DNA from: Chimonanthus salicifolius
Taxonomy: Eukaryota > Streptophyta > Magnoliopsida > Laurales > Calycanthaceae
Direction of reading: 5' to 3'
Assembly (NCBI GenBank): GCA_013350335.1
Contig: CM023541.1
Coordinates: forward strand, 61,197,413 to 61,261,412
Length of the DNA: 64,000 nucleotides
Positions 11,762-23,043 of this stretch are shown here, one piece after another. Numbering within the stretch: position 1 is the first letter of the stretch; every line of letters begins with the position of its first letter. Made by a program: the position numbers and the translations under genes. The notes beneath the pieces were generated by a model. That model was not told the DNA's origin, made no database searches, and saw nothing but the letters and a program-made list of their open reading frames with translations.

Positions 11762-12277
11762 CGATCGATCGCACGATTTTTGTGATCGTGCGATCGATCT
11801 TGCCTAAACAAACAATCGATCGATCGATCATATAGAATCGTGCGATCGATCTTGAGAGCAGAGGTCGACTGTCAAATTGTTGACCTCTCAGTTAAAATCG
11901 ATCGCACGATCCTCTGTGATCGCGCGATCTATCTTTGAATGGGTTACAATCGATCGATTGATCACTGGGATTGTGCGAACGATCTTGAGAGGAGAGGTTG
12001 ACTGTCAAAATGTCGACCTCTCAATTAAAATCGATCACATGATCCCAGGGGACCGTGCGATCGATTGAATCTTGTGTTAGGATCAATCGATCGATTCGAA
12101 AATGAACTGTCTGATCAATCAATCGATCATATACGCCTCAAATCGATCGATCGAAGCGAAAATGCGTTGCAGAATCGATCGGTCAATTTCGCGCGGAAGC
12201 ACAAAATCGTAATTTCCACTCAAAATTTGAAATTCGGTGTCTGATAACAGAATAGTGCGGTGTCTAAATGCTGAGCC
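11762..12277 (-). repeat. MULE right terminal inverted repeat, internally duplicated
   Basis: This is the inverted partner of 5789-6143 but about 160 bp longer. The module that runs from the GAGAGGTCGAC dyad to the next CGTGCGATCGAT block appears twice, near 11860-11930 and 11990-12065, whereas the left end has it once. Both ends carry the GATCGATCGCACGAT hairpin at their inner boundary. Confidence 0.8.
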
Positions 12278-13339
12278 AGATTTAAATCGATCAAAGATTA
12301 AACATTTTAAAAGAGTTAACTTAGTTGTAATCGAGAGCTTAGAAGAAAAGAAGAATAAGCTAAGGAGATATTGAGGTTCTTATATACACTTTTACGATTC
12401 TCTACAAGTGGTAGAACAACAAACATAATGTATAAGTGTCTATAGATCATATAATACACTGTAGGAAAAATGATACATATGGGCCAATATTCTATAAGAA
12501 AGATTTGAACAAAAATGGATAAAATGTTAATGATTAAAACATCTCATGAGATTAGTCTCATTTTCAACTTAGAGTGGGATACCTATCTTATAAAAAAAAA
12601 AAACTATATGTGACTAGATTCTAATTATTCTCTTAGGAAAAAGCTCTTTTATTCAACTCATATTATAGCGGTTGAACCAAAAAAGGGACCTCGAGTGACT
12701 CATCTCAATTGTAGAAACGTTGCTTATACTTAGGTTGTTCAGACTTAGGATTTGATACTTTGAATTTCAAAATTAATGTAGGTGGGAGGGTCGGCTCCAA
12801 CTGCAGTAGGATTAGGTAAATTTCTTTTGTTATTTAAGCAGATGTATTCATATGTATTTGGAGCTTCAATGATGAATAAAAAAGATTGTTATTTTCCCTA
12901 AGCAATGGTGATTTGGTTTACTGCAGTAGACAGCAGTTGTTGCTGAATTTGGATTGAAGCTCAAGTGCTGGACGGTGATCTGCACCCCCACTTGAAGACC
13001 TGTTTGAACTCAGTTCTGGGTAAACGTTCAACCGAGAATCAGGTAACCCTCATCTCTATCTTAAATTGGAATTTAATTGAATCAGTTGATTTCACAGCTA
13101 GTTAAACCCATAACTCAGTCGGAACGCTGAGGGTTAATTAGCGAGTCCTTAGACTCGGGGTGAAAAAACCCAGGTACCACGTTAGAAACGTGAGTAGGTT
13201 TTTTGGGGCTGCAGTTTGAGTACTATTTTGGAGGCTTAAAACATATTTTAAAGATTTGCTAAACTTCAGTTTTAAGTCGTTTAATCCAATTTCAGAACCT
13301 ATTTAGCTGATTTCATTCGGAAAACTGAACCAGTTTTAA
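12278..13339. repeat. Left duplication copy, segment C
   Basis: From the second 9-bp target duplication onward this matches 24776-25844 in direct orientation, ending at CCAGTTTT, where the two copies part. It is noncoding as far as I can see. It contains an A-run whose length differs between copies near 12591 and 25089. Confidence 0.85.
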
Positions 13340-14850
13340 ATGATTATTTATTCTTTTCATGGGGGTCCAAGACTAAATGTCTAAGCTGTGTATTGAAGTT
13401 TTTACCAAGGATGACTTTACAGTGCCTACACTTAATCATTTCTCTATATCAAAACATTATATGGACATCTAACTTAATTTCTATTAAGTTGTTATTTTTA
13501 TATTTTATTATTTTTCTTTTTAAAATTTCTAATATCTAATTAGAGAAGTGGAGAGAAAAAACATAAAAGACAATCCCTAATTACAGAAGAGAAAATAAAC
13601 TCTTAATTAATAGTTAATATAAAAGGGATTCATTAATAATATAAAAGGGATTTTAAGTTAACCTAACTCCATTTGCATCCCCAAAAGTCCCGCCCCTCTT
13701 TCGTTTCCACTTTGCATCCGTAAGTTCAAACCATAACGCCGCCGCACTTCAGCTTGTAAGAGAGAAAAAGTCAGAAGGGAAAACTGGAGAAGATAACCCA
13801 TCAGCGAAGAAGAGGTTCTGAGTCTCGATCGTTGGTCTGAAGGAGAAGGGAAACCACTTCTTTCGATCGTTCAATGGAGATTTTATTAAAAGGTACCCAA
13901 AATTTGGGGCTGTTGAGTGAGTCTCAGGATTTTCCCAAAGAGAGGAAGAAGAGAACGAGAGAAAGTAGGGACAAGAGAGGGGATAAAAATTAGAGGGGGT
14001 AAAAGCGAGAAGGCGCCTAAGGCGGTGGCCTAGATGTCTTACCCTTCAGACGGCGGCTTGCGACAGAGACGTTATTTTTATTCAAGATTTTATGATTTAC
14101 GAGTTGGGTTGGAATAGAAAATTAATTGCATAAAATATTCTTTTGGTTTTCTACATTTTAATGTTAGGCATGTAAAGAGACAAACTTAGCACCCCATTTT
14201 GAGATTGAATGACTTACAAATTGTCAAAATAAATGATGGGAGATAGAGATAAACAGGAATCCATACCTTCATAGAAAATAAACAACTGAAAAAACAGGCC
14301 TTTTAAAAAAATTATGAAAATTAAAAAATAAAATATTAGCCGATATTTCATTGATATGGACAAAAATCGGCGATATTTCACCGGTATAAACAAATATTGG
14401 CGAAATATCGATGGGATCTAAAACCAATTTTTGTTTTTTTTTAAATCCCAATACTATTGACATTGATGATATCATGCTGATTTATCAGCCGACATCACTG
14501 AAATCTATATTACATGGCCGATATGTATCGGCCCTTAAAAATCCTATATCGTTAAACTATGGGTGCAAGAAAGAGAGCAGATAATGTGGCGAGTATGTGT
14601 AAAAGCAAATAGAAAGCATGGATATTATTTTCTATTTTTTCTAATTCACTTAATTGGAAATTGAATTCTACAGTAAATCATTTTTTTTATAGATTTGATC
14701 ACATATCATGAAAAATAACTAAAAATCCTTAAAATAATTAACTTTCTAAAATAATTCCCAGATATGCTATCAAGGGCTTGAGATGGAAAAGTCCACGAGC
14801 CAAGACTTATTTAAAAGAGAAAAGATCCAAGCCCAAAAGGACACTGAAAG
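13340..14850. other. Unique A+T-rich interval with a short possible exon remnant
   Basis: The stretch 13680-13990 is richer in G+C and looks like a 5' leader. It contains a 39-codon frame at 13874-13993 (plus; begins MEILLKGTQNLGLL and ends with TAG), which could be the first exon of a lost gene or mere leader. I do not recognise it. From 14330 to 14540 lies another CCGATATT-type repeat cluster. Nothing else is supported. Confidence 0.4.
14093..14250 (+). repeat. Inverted match to the 3' flank of the second membrane-protein gene
   Basis: The sequence around AATTAATTGCATAAAATATTC and TTGAGATTGAATGACTTAC reads as the reverse complement of about 18057-18158. The copy here has about 54 extra bases between the two blocks. 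Together the two copies bracket the solo LTR at 14851-17550. Confidence 0.7.
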
Positions 14851-17550
14851 TGTAATATCCCATCCCGCTATGGACGCGTTATCTCTGAAACATCTCAAAA
14901 GTCGTAAAAGACGGTTATCGGGTCTATTTTTTTTTTGAAAACGATTGCTACCTCCCGCTCACAAACCACAAGTTCAAAAAGTCAAAAAGCATAACAAAAG
15001 ACATTTGACTAATTGAACATAGTTATACAGTCATCTGAACAAGCATGTAATAAAAAGCTCATACAAACTAGAGTCTCCAAGTTTAGAACATAAACATGAA
15101 CATAAATGTTTAACTACTATCGCTCCTCCCTAGGTACTTACTCAAAGGGCCCGCACAGCCCCTCCGCGATCGGGGTACCTGAAAGATAAGGGGTGAGCTA
15201 ACCAACCCAATGAGGATATAATGCTTATCATAAGTTAGCAACATAAGTGGATATTATGCGTACGAATGCAGAATATCATAACAACAAGAGTATTTATATG
15301 CATGAAATCCAAATACACCGCAAACCAATATCTACCGACCAAAATCGAGACATTATCTCGATAGCCTACATCGGGTCCTCCAACAAACTCCGGTCTCCCC
15401 ATTAATACCATCGGAAGACTGAAGAATACGCAACTGCCTTACCCATACGAGTCAGGTTGAAAAACCACCTTGACCACGCCTGACTACAGAATACATGACT
15501 GCCTCAGCCACGCAAGCCATGTCGAAAAACCATCTCGACAATGCCCGGTGATAAAACACACAACTGCCTCAGCCACATGAGCCGTGTCGAAAAACCACCT
15601 CGACCACACCCGGGGGAGCCAATCTCTAGGGCAGGCACCTCAACCGCCGGAATGCAACGGAGAGACCTGCATCCCCTATGGGGGTCTCAACCGCCGGAGC
15701 GTAACGGGGAAGTCCTCCCACCAACCAACATCATCACGTCTTCATAAACATATACACATAAAAAAGATCCTTCATCTCAATACCTAACGGTACACTGTCC
15801 GTTGTGGGTTACCTCTCATGCACGTACATGATTTCATAATCATTTATAAGAACATAATCATGTGTAACAATATATGCATGTAGTAAGATCTCAAACACAA
15901 ACCCCATATTTACCATGGTCTCATTCATATATTATAAGTAGGCGCTCAATATAAAATCATTCGCATGTTATGGATAAACACATAACTCGTCATCATTAAG
16001 TCTCAAGCATTATGTTTGACATCCATCACATAACTTATTCTCATCATAAATTTGTTCAAATGTTATAGCTAGATAAACAACATAAGCGTGTACAACAATA
16101 TAAACATGTTCTAACATAACTAACCAAAATCAACATCATGCGAGTCAAAAGCACATAACGAGTTACTTAAACACACCTCTCTATGTTCGACATGATTGCA
16201 TTTGTATCTTATAAATAAACACTTAAGGTATCGTCAACATCTTCCAAGTATCATATTCGATATCAATTTATCCAATTAAAGTTTCTCACAATAGCATATA
16301 GTGGACAAGAGTGCACTCGAACAGACCCCTCTCCACATAATCATTCTCAACGGTTCACCCTTACCGAGTGGCTTAATAAATAGAGAGTCTCATTCGAATC
16401 ACTCCATGTCTGGAAGTACATATTTGATATATGCAATGCATGCTAAAACTGTGATAAGTTCCCTCACTTGTGTGCACTTTCGAAATTCGAGTGAAGAAAA
16501 CGTGTTGAAGGATTGAAGGAGGCGATGCACGGGCTACCGAGCTCGAGAAACTGGGACGGGTCTGCAAAACTAGGATGGTCCCGCAAAACTGGCCGAAACG
16601 ACTGAGAACTATTCTGCGAACGGGCTGGAACGAGCTAAAGAAGATCCAGAAGCACTCTAGAAAAGATCTCCAAAACACGCTAGAAGTGAGCCTGAAGTGG
16701 ACCTGAAACGGGCCTGGGCTGAGCCTAGAACTTGCTCTGGGCTGAGCCTAGAACTGGGCCTGGGCTGGGAGTAGCAGTTGGGCCAAAAGAGAGTTGGGCT
16801 TGAATTTGCTGGGTTTGGAAAACTAGGCTCAAAAGTCTTTGGGCCAAAACTCATGGGCCTGACGTTGGGCTCACGAATTGGGCCTAGAAAGCTTGGAGGC
16901 CCGAAAGGCCAAACGAGCTGAATTAGTTGGGTCAGACCCGAATTGCAACTGGGCCTGGGAAGCAGAAGCAAATAGGAAGGGAGAGGAGATGAGGGACGGC
17001 GGTTGCGGTAACAAATTTAGGGATTTTGGAAGAGAATAAGGGAAGGGAGGGAAAGAGAAGAGAAAAGATAAGGGTGGCGGCGGCACAACACGAGGGTGGG
17101 GGGAGGGGGGGCGCCGGCGGAGCTAGGGTTTAGTAGAGGAAAAAGAACTTAAAGGAAAAGAGGGATTTGAAGAAGAGAGAAGAGGGGCGGCAGCGGCGAT
17201 AGGAGGGAAGGGGATTTAGGGTTTTATAGAAGTTAAAGGTGGAGGCGGCGGTGACAAAGGGGGTTTTAGGGTTTAGGTTTTTTTTTTTTGAACAAAAAAG
17301 AAGGAAAGCAACACTTTCACAAAGAGTTTTTAAAATGGTAACCAAAATGTGATTTTCAAATAATTTAAATGACAAAAATAATTAAATATTAAAATTACCA
17401 AAATACCCTTCAAGCTTTAGAGCTCGAAACTGGACGAACTAGGGCCCACCAAGGACCCTACACAATCATTACTGCCACCAAAACACCAAAAATAACTTGG
17501 AGGTCCACAAAACTCTCTAAAACCTCAAAATATCGGACCGGGTCATTACA
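14851..17550. mobile_element. Solo LTR-like element, 2700 bp
   Basis: It begins TGTAATATCCC and ends GGGTCATTACA, that is TG...CA with short inverted ends. It is flanked by a perfect 5-bp direct repeat GAAAG (14846-14850 and 17551-17555). These are the marks of LTR-retrotransposon integration. There are no internal gag or pol motifs and no second LTR, so a solo LTR left by LTR-LTR recombination is the simplest reading. A short non-autonomous element is the alternative. Short frames inside (for example 16301-16516 and 16657-16971) are not supported as genes. The 16980-17280 part is G+C-rich and purine-rich on the plus strand. Confidence 0.65.
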
Positions 17551-17555
17551 GAAAG

Positions 17556-18361
17556 ACCTCACAGAAAGATGAGAGAGAGAGAGAGAATGAGTAAAGCACA
17601 CATGAAGGGCAAGGAGAAACAAAGAAATGGAAGGCCATAATTGCATAAAATTACACTACTGTATTTTCTAATCTTCATCCAGGCAAGTGGATCTATTCAG
17701 GTAAAAGGAATCCATGTTCCCTAATTTTGGAACTCCCTTCTGGTAATATAGAATCTTCATGTTTAACTAATAAGAAATCTTAGTTCATATCTCTTCCCCC
17801 TCAGATAAGCTCTCCCCCACCTCTCTTCGCCTGACCAAATATGAGAAGTTGATAATTTAATCAAGACGAAGAAATATTAAAAAAATGTTTAATAGGGAAA
17901 AAAATAATGCAAGACTGAAGAGAGTTCTTACCTTATTCCTTTATTTATAGTTCTTCTCCTCAGGGGTTTTTAGCACCTGTCACTGGCTCTGCACAACCAC
18001 AACCAAGTGAGATCAATTACAATTACAGAAGAGAGAGATTTATGTCTTCTGCTAGCAAATCTCTATCCCCCATCATTTATTTTGACAATTTGTAAGTCAT
18101 TCAATCTCAAAAAGAATATTTTATGCAATTAATTTTCCATTTCATACCCAACTCGTTTTTTTATGTACTTGAGCTTCTGAAAGTAATTTCCATATGATGA
18201 AAGGGACTGTAGTATGTATATATGGTTCCTTTTTTCCCTTCTCCTTCTAAAACTATAATAAATAAATAGTGCAAAAAATACTTATTATCACTGGCTAATT
18301 AATAGCTATGATAATAATGTCTGCGACGATGATAATAATGGATGAATAAAAAAAAAAGAAT
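17556..18361. other. 3' flank of the second membrane-protein gene
   Basis: There is a short GA run at 17573-17586 and the inverted match to 14093-14250 at about 18057-18158. I see no gene. Part of this should be the 3' untranslated region of the gene at 18362-18865. Confidence 0.5.
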
Positions 18362-18865
18362 TCATAAAATCTTGAATTTGGTACCGTATGTGTCGCAGAG
18401 AATTTGATGGCAGGCTACTAACATCGTGATGGTAAATCCAATTAAGGCCAAAACAATCATAGCCACGTAGAGATATCGCTGCAGCAACTTAGAGGCTTCG
18501 ACCTTTGGTTTTCCGAGTTGGTTGAGGGTCGAGGTTCCTGCATGAATTCCCCGCTTCATATTTTCGAGATCTATCCTGTTTTTATCAAGTTCGTTCTTGG
18601 TTCTCACATACTTCACGATTCTGTTGGTGAGAGCAAACCCATTTATGAGAGCTGCAAGGAGAGAAAGTGTGAAGGGGATCCACCAGCGGTGGCATTTGAG
18701 AGACGACGAGTGGGAGACGGCGGTGAGGACGACGCCTTGGAAGACGAGGTAGAAGGTGGCCAGTACGTAGACGTTGGATTCCAAGTATTGGACTCTCTTC
18801 TCTTGCCGATCATTTATGCCCTCCAGTTCTTTGCAGTTTGCCTTCAGGTCTCCATTCCCGGCCAT
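18362..18865 (-). CDS. Uncharacterised plant three-helix membrane protein, 167 aa (paralogue)
   Basis: This is a single-exon frame of 167 aa starting at the ATG at 18865 (MAGNGDLKANC). The frame has no in-frame ATG farther upstream. It is clearly homologous to the 4010-4492 protein: RQEKRVQYLE, FYLVFQGVV, WWIPFTLSLLAALINGFAL and a C-terminal hydrophobic segment around residues 135-157. The loop between helices two and three differs in sequence but is equally charged. There is no recognisable signal peptide; the N-terminal 35 residues are polar and probably cytosolic. Same orientation and about 14 kb spacing suggest an old tandem duplication, older than the 23-kb duplication described here. 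Function unknown. Confidence 0.8.
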   Translation of the reverse strand: MAGNGDLKANCKELEGINDRQEKRVQYLESNVYVLATFYLVFQGVVLTAVSHSSSLKCHRWWIPFTLSLLAALINGFALTNRIVKYVRTKNELDKNRIDLENMKRGIHAGTSTLNQLGKPKVEASKLLQRYLYVAMIVLALIGFTITMLVACHQILCDTYGTKFKIL

Positions 18866-19318
18866 GGTGGTAGGGTTCACTCTTCTTCTCTTCCGTTCTC
18901 TTCTTCCTTCTTTTGAATCTCTAGCCCTCGTCCACCAGTGTGGCTCTTGGAAAGAAGAAAGATATTATATTTTACTTTTTTTTTGCTAGGCGACCATGAA
19001 CAAGTCTTCAATGGATTTATTTAGTTTTTCTCTTGCTTATTTATTTATCTTAACCTAGTCTATTAATCATTCAATACCATGGCTTTTTCCTTGAAGAGTC
19101 AGCAGTCCAGTAGATAACAAGTGGCTGAAATATTATAAATAATAATAAATTCATGTATTTTTGTGAGATTTTTGTATAAACTTTAATTTATGGGATAAAT
19201 TTAGCGAATCTATTTCTCTCTGCTCCACGTTCACTTTTCTACTTTAAATTACATTCTTATTCAATATAATTCTTTAGACTTCTTGATCTAACTTAAGTTT
19301 CAAATGTCAGATAAATTT

Positions 19319-19359
<41 letters not shown>

Positions 19360-20130
19360 AATTATTAAATTTCTTTTAGTCTTTTAAGATTTGAAAGGAA
19401 AGTGATTTCAACATGCTACCGATTCTCTACGGGTATTTTGTGTTACTCAATACGAGTTTTACCGTATTGTTCATTTTACCTTTGGAATCAGTTCGTCGAA
19501 ACTTTTGAATCACTTAGAATTCGGCGAGTTGATTCGAAGAGTAAAATGATCAATACACTAAAATCCATATCGAATTGCATAAAATACCTATGAATAGATG
19601 ATAGAAGTGAGGATTATCTTACTTCTATTTTAAAGATAAAATAAAAAAACATTTTTTTAAGATGATATCATCCAGACTCCCTTCCCTTAGTATGATAAAA
19701 AGAAATATTGATGCATAAATCATTTCTTGATTTTAAAAATAATTGTTTAAGTTTTAATATAAAAACTTTTGTCAAATGATCATGTGTGTACTTGTAAGCG
19801 CTTCTATTCTTTAAATTTTATCACGAATTTATTAAATGTGATAATGTTGTTTTAGAGACCACTTATTGATATCAAAATTTATTTTAATTGATTTAATTTA
19901 CTTTTTTTTAAAATTTGATTAAATTAAATTACATTTTTAATATTTAATTTTATTATTTTTAAAAATATAAGTTGGTTCATCTAATTAATTTTTTTTAGAA
20001 GATTTTAAATTTAAAATTCAGATATAAAACTTTTTTTAATAGATATAAAATTCAGATAACGTTAGATGTATGCACCTAATTTATCAAAGAAATGTTTTAT
20101 AAAATATTAAAGAAAGTGGTCGCACTTACA
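18866..20130. other. Upstream flank, A+T-rich
   Basis: The first 100 bases upstream of the gene at 18865 are pyrimidine-rich on the plus strand and fit a leader. The rest is A+T-rich, with the AT microsatellite at 19322-19354. No gene seen. Confidence 0.5.
19322..19354. repeat. (AT)n microsatellite
   Basis: About 16 uninterrupted AT units. Confidence 0.9.
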
Positions 20131-22705
20131 CACACCCGGTTTTCCTGCCTCTACACACCCGAATCTAGATTTTCGTAGCAAATTACCATTTTACCTCCGC
20201 ATTTCCAATCAGGGCATTCATTCGAATGAATGGGCTTCATTCATTCGAATGAATATAGTTTCAACTATACATTCGAATGAACGTACCTTATTCGAATGAT
20301 TGCTACAGTATTAGCATTATTTAAATAATAAAATTTATTTTTAAAATTTTAAAGTTATTTTTTGAGCAGTATGTATTTTCAAAATTTCTCAAATTAAATA
20401 TCCGGACTAATTACGATAATCTGATAAAAATACTTTAAGACTTTAAGTTCTTTTGACACTTCTAAATATTTAAAATACAATATTTTATAAATAAGGGTAT
20501 CCCTAGGCTGTGTCGAAAACACATTTGTAAGTGTCAAAAGACCTTGAAGTCTTAAAGTATTTTTATCAGGTTATCGTAATTAGTCCGGATATTCAATTTG
20601 AGAAATTTTAGAAATACACATTGCTTAAAAAATAACTGTCTATATTTTAAAGAATATTTTATTATACATTTGAATGAATGGCTTCATTCGAATAAATGAA
20701 TATAATTTCAAGTATACATTCGAATGAATGAGCCTCATTCATTCGAATGATTGCTACAGTAGTAGCATTAGTTAAATAATAAAATTCATTTTTAAAACTT
20801 TAAAGTTATTTTTTGAACAATGTGTATTTTCACAAATTAAATATCCAGACTAATTACGATAATCTGATAAAAATATTTTAAGAATTCAAGGTCTTTTGAC
20901 ACTCTTAAATATTTAAAACACAGTATTTTACAAATAAGGGTATCTCTAAGCTATGCCGAAAACACATTTGGAAGTGTCAAAAGAACTTAAAGTTTTAAAG
21001 TATTTTTATCAGGTTATCGTAATTAGTTCGGATATTCAATTTGAGAAATTTTAGAAATACACAGTACTTAAAAAATAACGGTCTATATTTTAAAGAATAT
21101 TTTAGTATAGCATCGTCAATGTATACAGTTATTTGTTAAGCGCTGTGTATTTCTAAAATTTCTCAAATTGAATATCAGAACTAATTACGATAACCTGATA
21201 AAAATACGTTAAAACTTCAAGGTATTTTGACACTTTCAAATGTGTTTTCGGCACAGTCTAGGGATACCCTTATTTGTAAAATACTGTATTTTAAATATTT
21301 AGGAGTGTCAAAAGACCTTAAAGTTTTAAAGTATTTTTATCAGATTATCGTAATTAGTCGGGATATTTAATTGAGAAATTTTGAAAATACACACTGCTCA
21401 AAAAATAACTTTAAAGTTTTAAAAATAAATTTTATTATTTAATTAAATAATGCTACTACTGTAGCAATCATTCGAATGAATGATGCCCATTCATTCGAAT
21501 GTATACTTGAAATTATGTTCATTCGAATGAATGAAGCCCATTCATTCAAATATATAATAAAATATTCACAGTTATTTTTTAAGTACTGTGTATTTCTAAA
21601 ATTTCTCAAATTGAATATCCGGACTAATTACGATAACATGATAAAAATACTTTAAGACTTCAACGTCTTTTGACACTTCCAAATGTGTTTTCGACACAGC
21701 CTAGGGATATTCTTATTTATAAAATACTGTGTTTTAAATATTTAGGAGTGTCAAAAGACCTTAAAGTCTTAAAGTATTTTTATCAAATTATCGTAATTAG
21801 TCCGGATATTTAATTTGAGAAATTTTGAAAATACACACTGCTCAAAAATAACTTTAAAATTTTAAAAGTAAATTTTATTATTTAAATAATGTTACTACGG
21901 TAGTAATCATTCGAATGAATAAAGCACATTCATTCAAATGTATAGTTAAAACTATGTTCATTCGAACGAATGGGACTGAATAGTATTCCGTGTTATAAAT
22001 ATAAAATTTATGGCTAGCCATTGCCTTGAACGAATCTTCCTCCTCATGTTGGAATCTTATGGATGCAAGCGTCATCTGTCTTACTTCATAATTGTGATCA
22101 TGATTAGCAATTTATTATTTTATATTTATATAATATACTTTATAAAACAAATGTAGACCATAAAAAAATGAAGGTGCCGTCGGATCTTCTTATCGATATT
22201 ATGTGTAGTCAGATTTTCTTCTCAACCTTAGATAAGGTGATGGAGAAGGTTTCTGCCTGCGGGTCCCATCATACCCACTATGTTTTTTTATGGTCTATCC
22301 ATCTGTACCATCAAATCTCTGATCGGGGTATGGTGGGACCCTCTTCTGGCCAGTTTCTTCTATTGCTGTTTTGGACGTCCGAAACTAATTTTGTGGGTTT
22401 TTTTCTTAGATCCGAATCGATGCTTCACTTCTTTACCTAGGATCGACACCACCATGATCGTCCCTGGCCCACCTATGTAGGGCTAAGGATGACCTTGGGT
22501 TTCAGTCAACGGTAGGGCCCACGGTTCTTTTTTTTCCTTCTCAATCAGTTCGGTGGTATATCCTTCGAACGAATGACATTTCCTTCGGCTGATTTATTCG
22601 GTGCGGCGGAAGTGGAAGTGGAAGGGTAAAACGGTCATTTCACCTAAATTTTGGAAATCGGGTGTATTGGGACAGAATTTCTGGGTGTCTATATGCGCTG
22701 CCTAT
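20131..22705. mobile_element. Candidate foldback transposon bounded by ACACCC-type inverted ends
   Basis: The left edge (20131-20205) has two ACACCCG motifs spaced by CTGCCTCT, then ACCATTTTACC. The right edge (22620-22705), read in reverse, has ACACCCAG, CTGTCCCA, ACACCCGAT and CCGTTTTACCC in the same order. They are imperfect inverted repeats about 80 bp long. Between them lie the nested palindrome 20215-21974 and a less A+T-rich 0.5 kb (22160-22500) that I do not recognise. I found no convincing target duplication, so the element limits are inferred. Confidence 0.45.
20215..21974. repeat. Large nested foldback, about 0.87-kb arms
   Basis: The left arm (20215-21082) and right arm (21125-21974) are inverted copies separated by about 42 bases. 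Each arm is itself two diverged direct units of about 430-460 bp. Each unit begins with a cluster of ATTCGAATGAATG palindromes and carries an internal inverted pair (TCCGGACTAATTACGATAA ... its complement, around an AAGGGTATCCCTAGG-like centre). The pattern is therefore palindromic at three scales: 13 bp, about 300 bp and 1.76 kb. No coding frame is present. A transcript could form a long hairpin. Confidence 0.9.
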
Positions 22706-22997
22706 AAAATACGTAAAACTATTGTTGCTTTTACTAATTTTTTTCACTTAAATATAGAAATATATAATTTAAATATTTTCTTTTCCTCTTCAAAATAGGA
22801 GTGGAGTTCTAAGGATTGAGTATTTATAGAAATATAAAAGATAGGAAACAAATTATCAATGATATTTTTATCATTACTCTTATATAATATTTTTTAGAAA
22901 TAAAGAGAGTAACAATATAGTAATATACATTACTATAAGTTTCGAGTCATATTCAACATTATCACTTGAGTTTGAGATGAATGGTCTAAACAACCAA

Positions 22998-23017
22998 TCT
23001 CTCTCTCTCTCTCTCTC
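22998..23017. repeat. (CT)n microsatellite
   Basis: About ten CT units just upstream of the right duplication copy. Confidence 0.85.
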
Positions 23018-23043
23018 ATGCCATAGATTTGAGGTGGGTGAAA

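Larger units (their letters stand above)
5789..12277. mobile_element. Mutator-like element (MULE), 6489 bp, with 9-bp target duplication
   Basis: The element starts GGCTCGGCATTTAGACAC and ends with the inverse of GGCTCAGCATTTAGACAC; the first 33 bases of the two ends differ at only two positions. It is flanked by AGATTTAAA at 5780-5788 and 12278-12286, the 9-bp duplication typical of Mutator transposition. The empty site, with one AGATTTAAA, is at 24776-24784. Inside are a decayed MULE transposase (plus strand, 6467-8590), a hairpin-forming minisatellite (8903-9377) and a second decayed gene on the opposite strand (9591-11481). The two genes converge, each starting just inside a terminal inverted repeat. 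Confidence 0.95.

Noticed and set aside
16301..17375. Several 60-100 codon frames within the solo LTR
   Set aside because: No gag, protease, RT or integrase motif; overlapping on opposite strands in a low-complexity purine-rich tract.
18866..18880. Extension of the 167-aa protein to a GTG codon
   Set aside because: Non-ATG start with no support; the ATG at 18865 fits the paralogue better.
20215..21974. ATTCGAATGAATG repeats as a CRISPR-like array
   Set aside because: Spacing is irregular, the 'spacers' are copies of one another in inverted order, and the genome is a plant.
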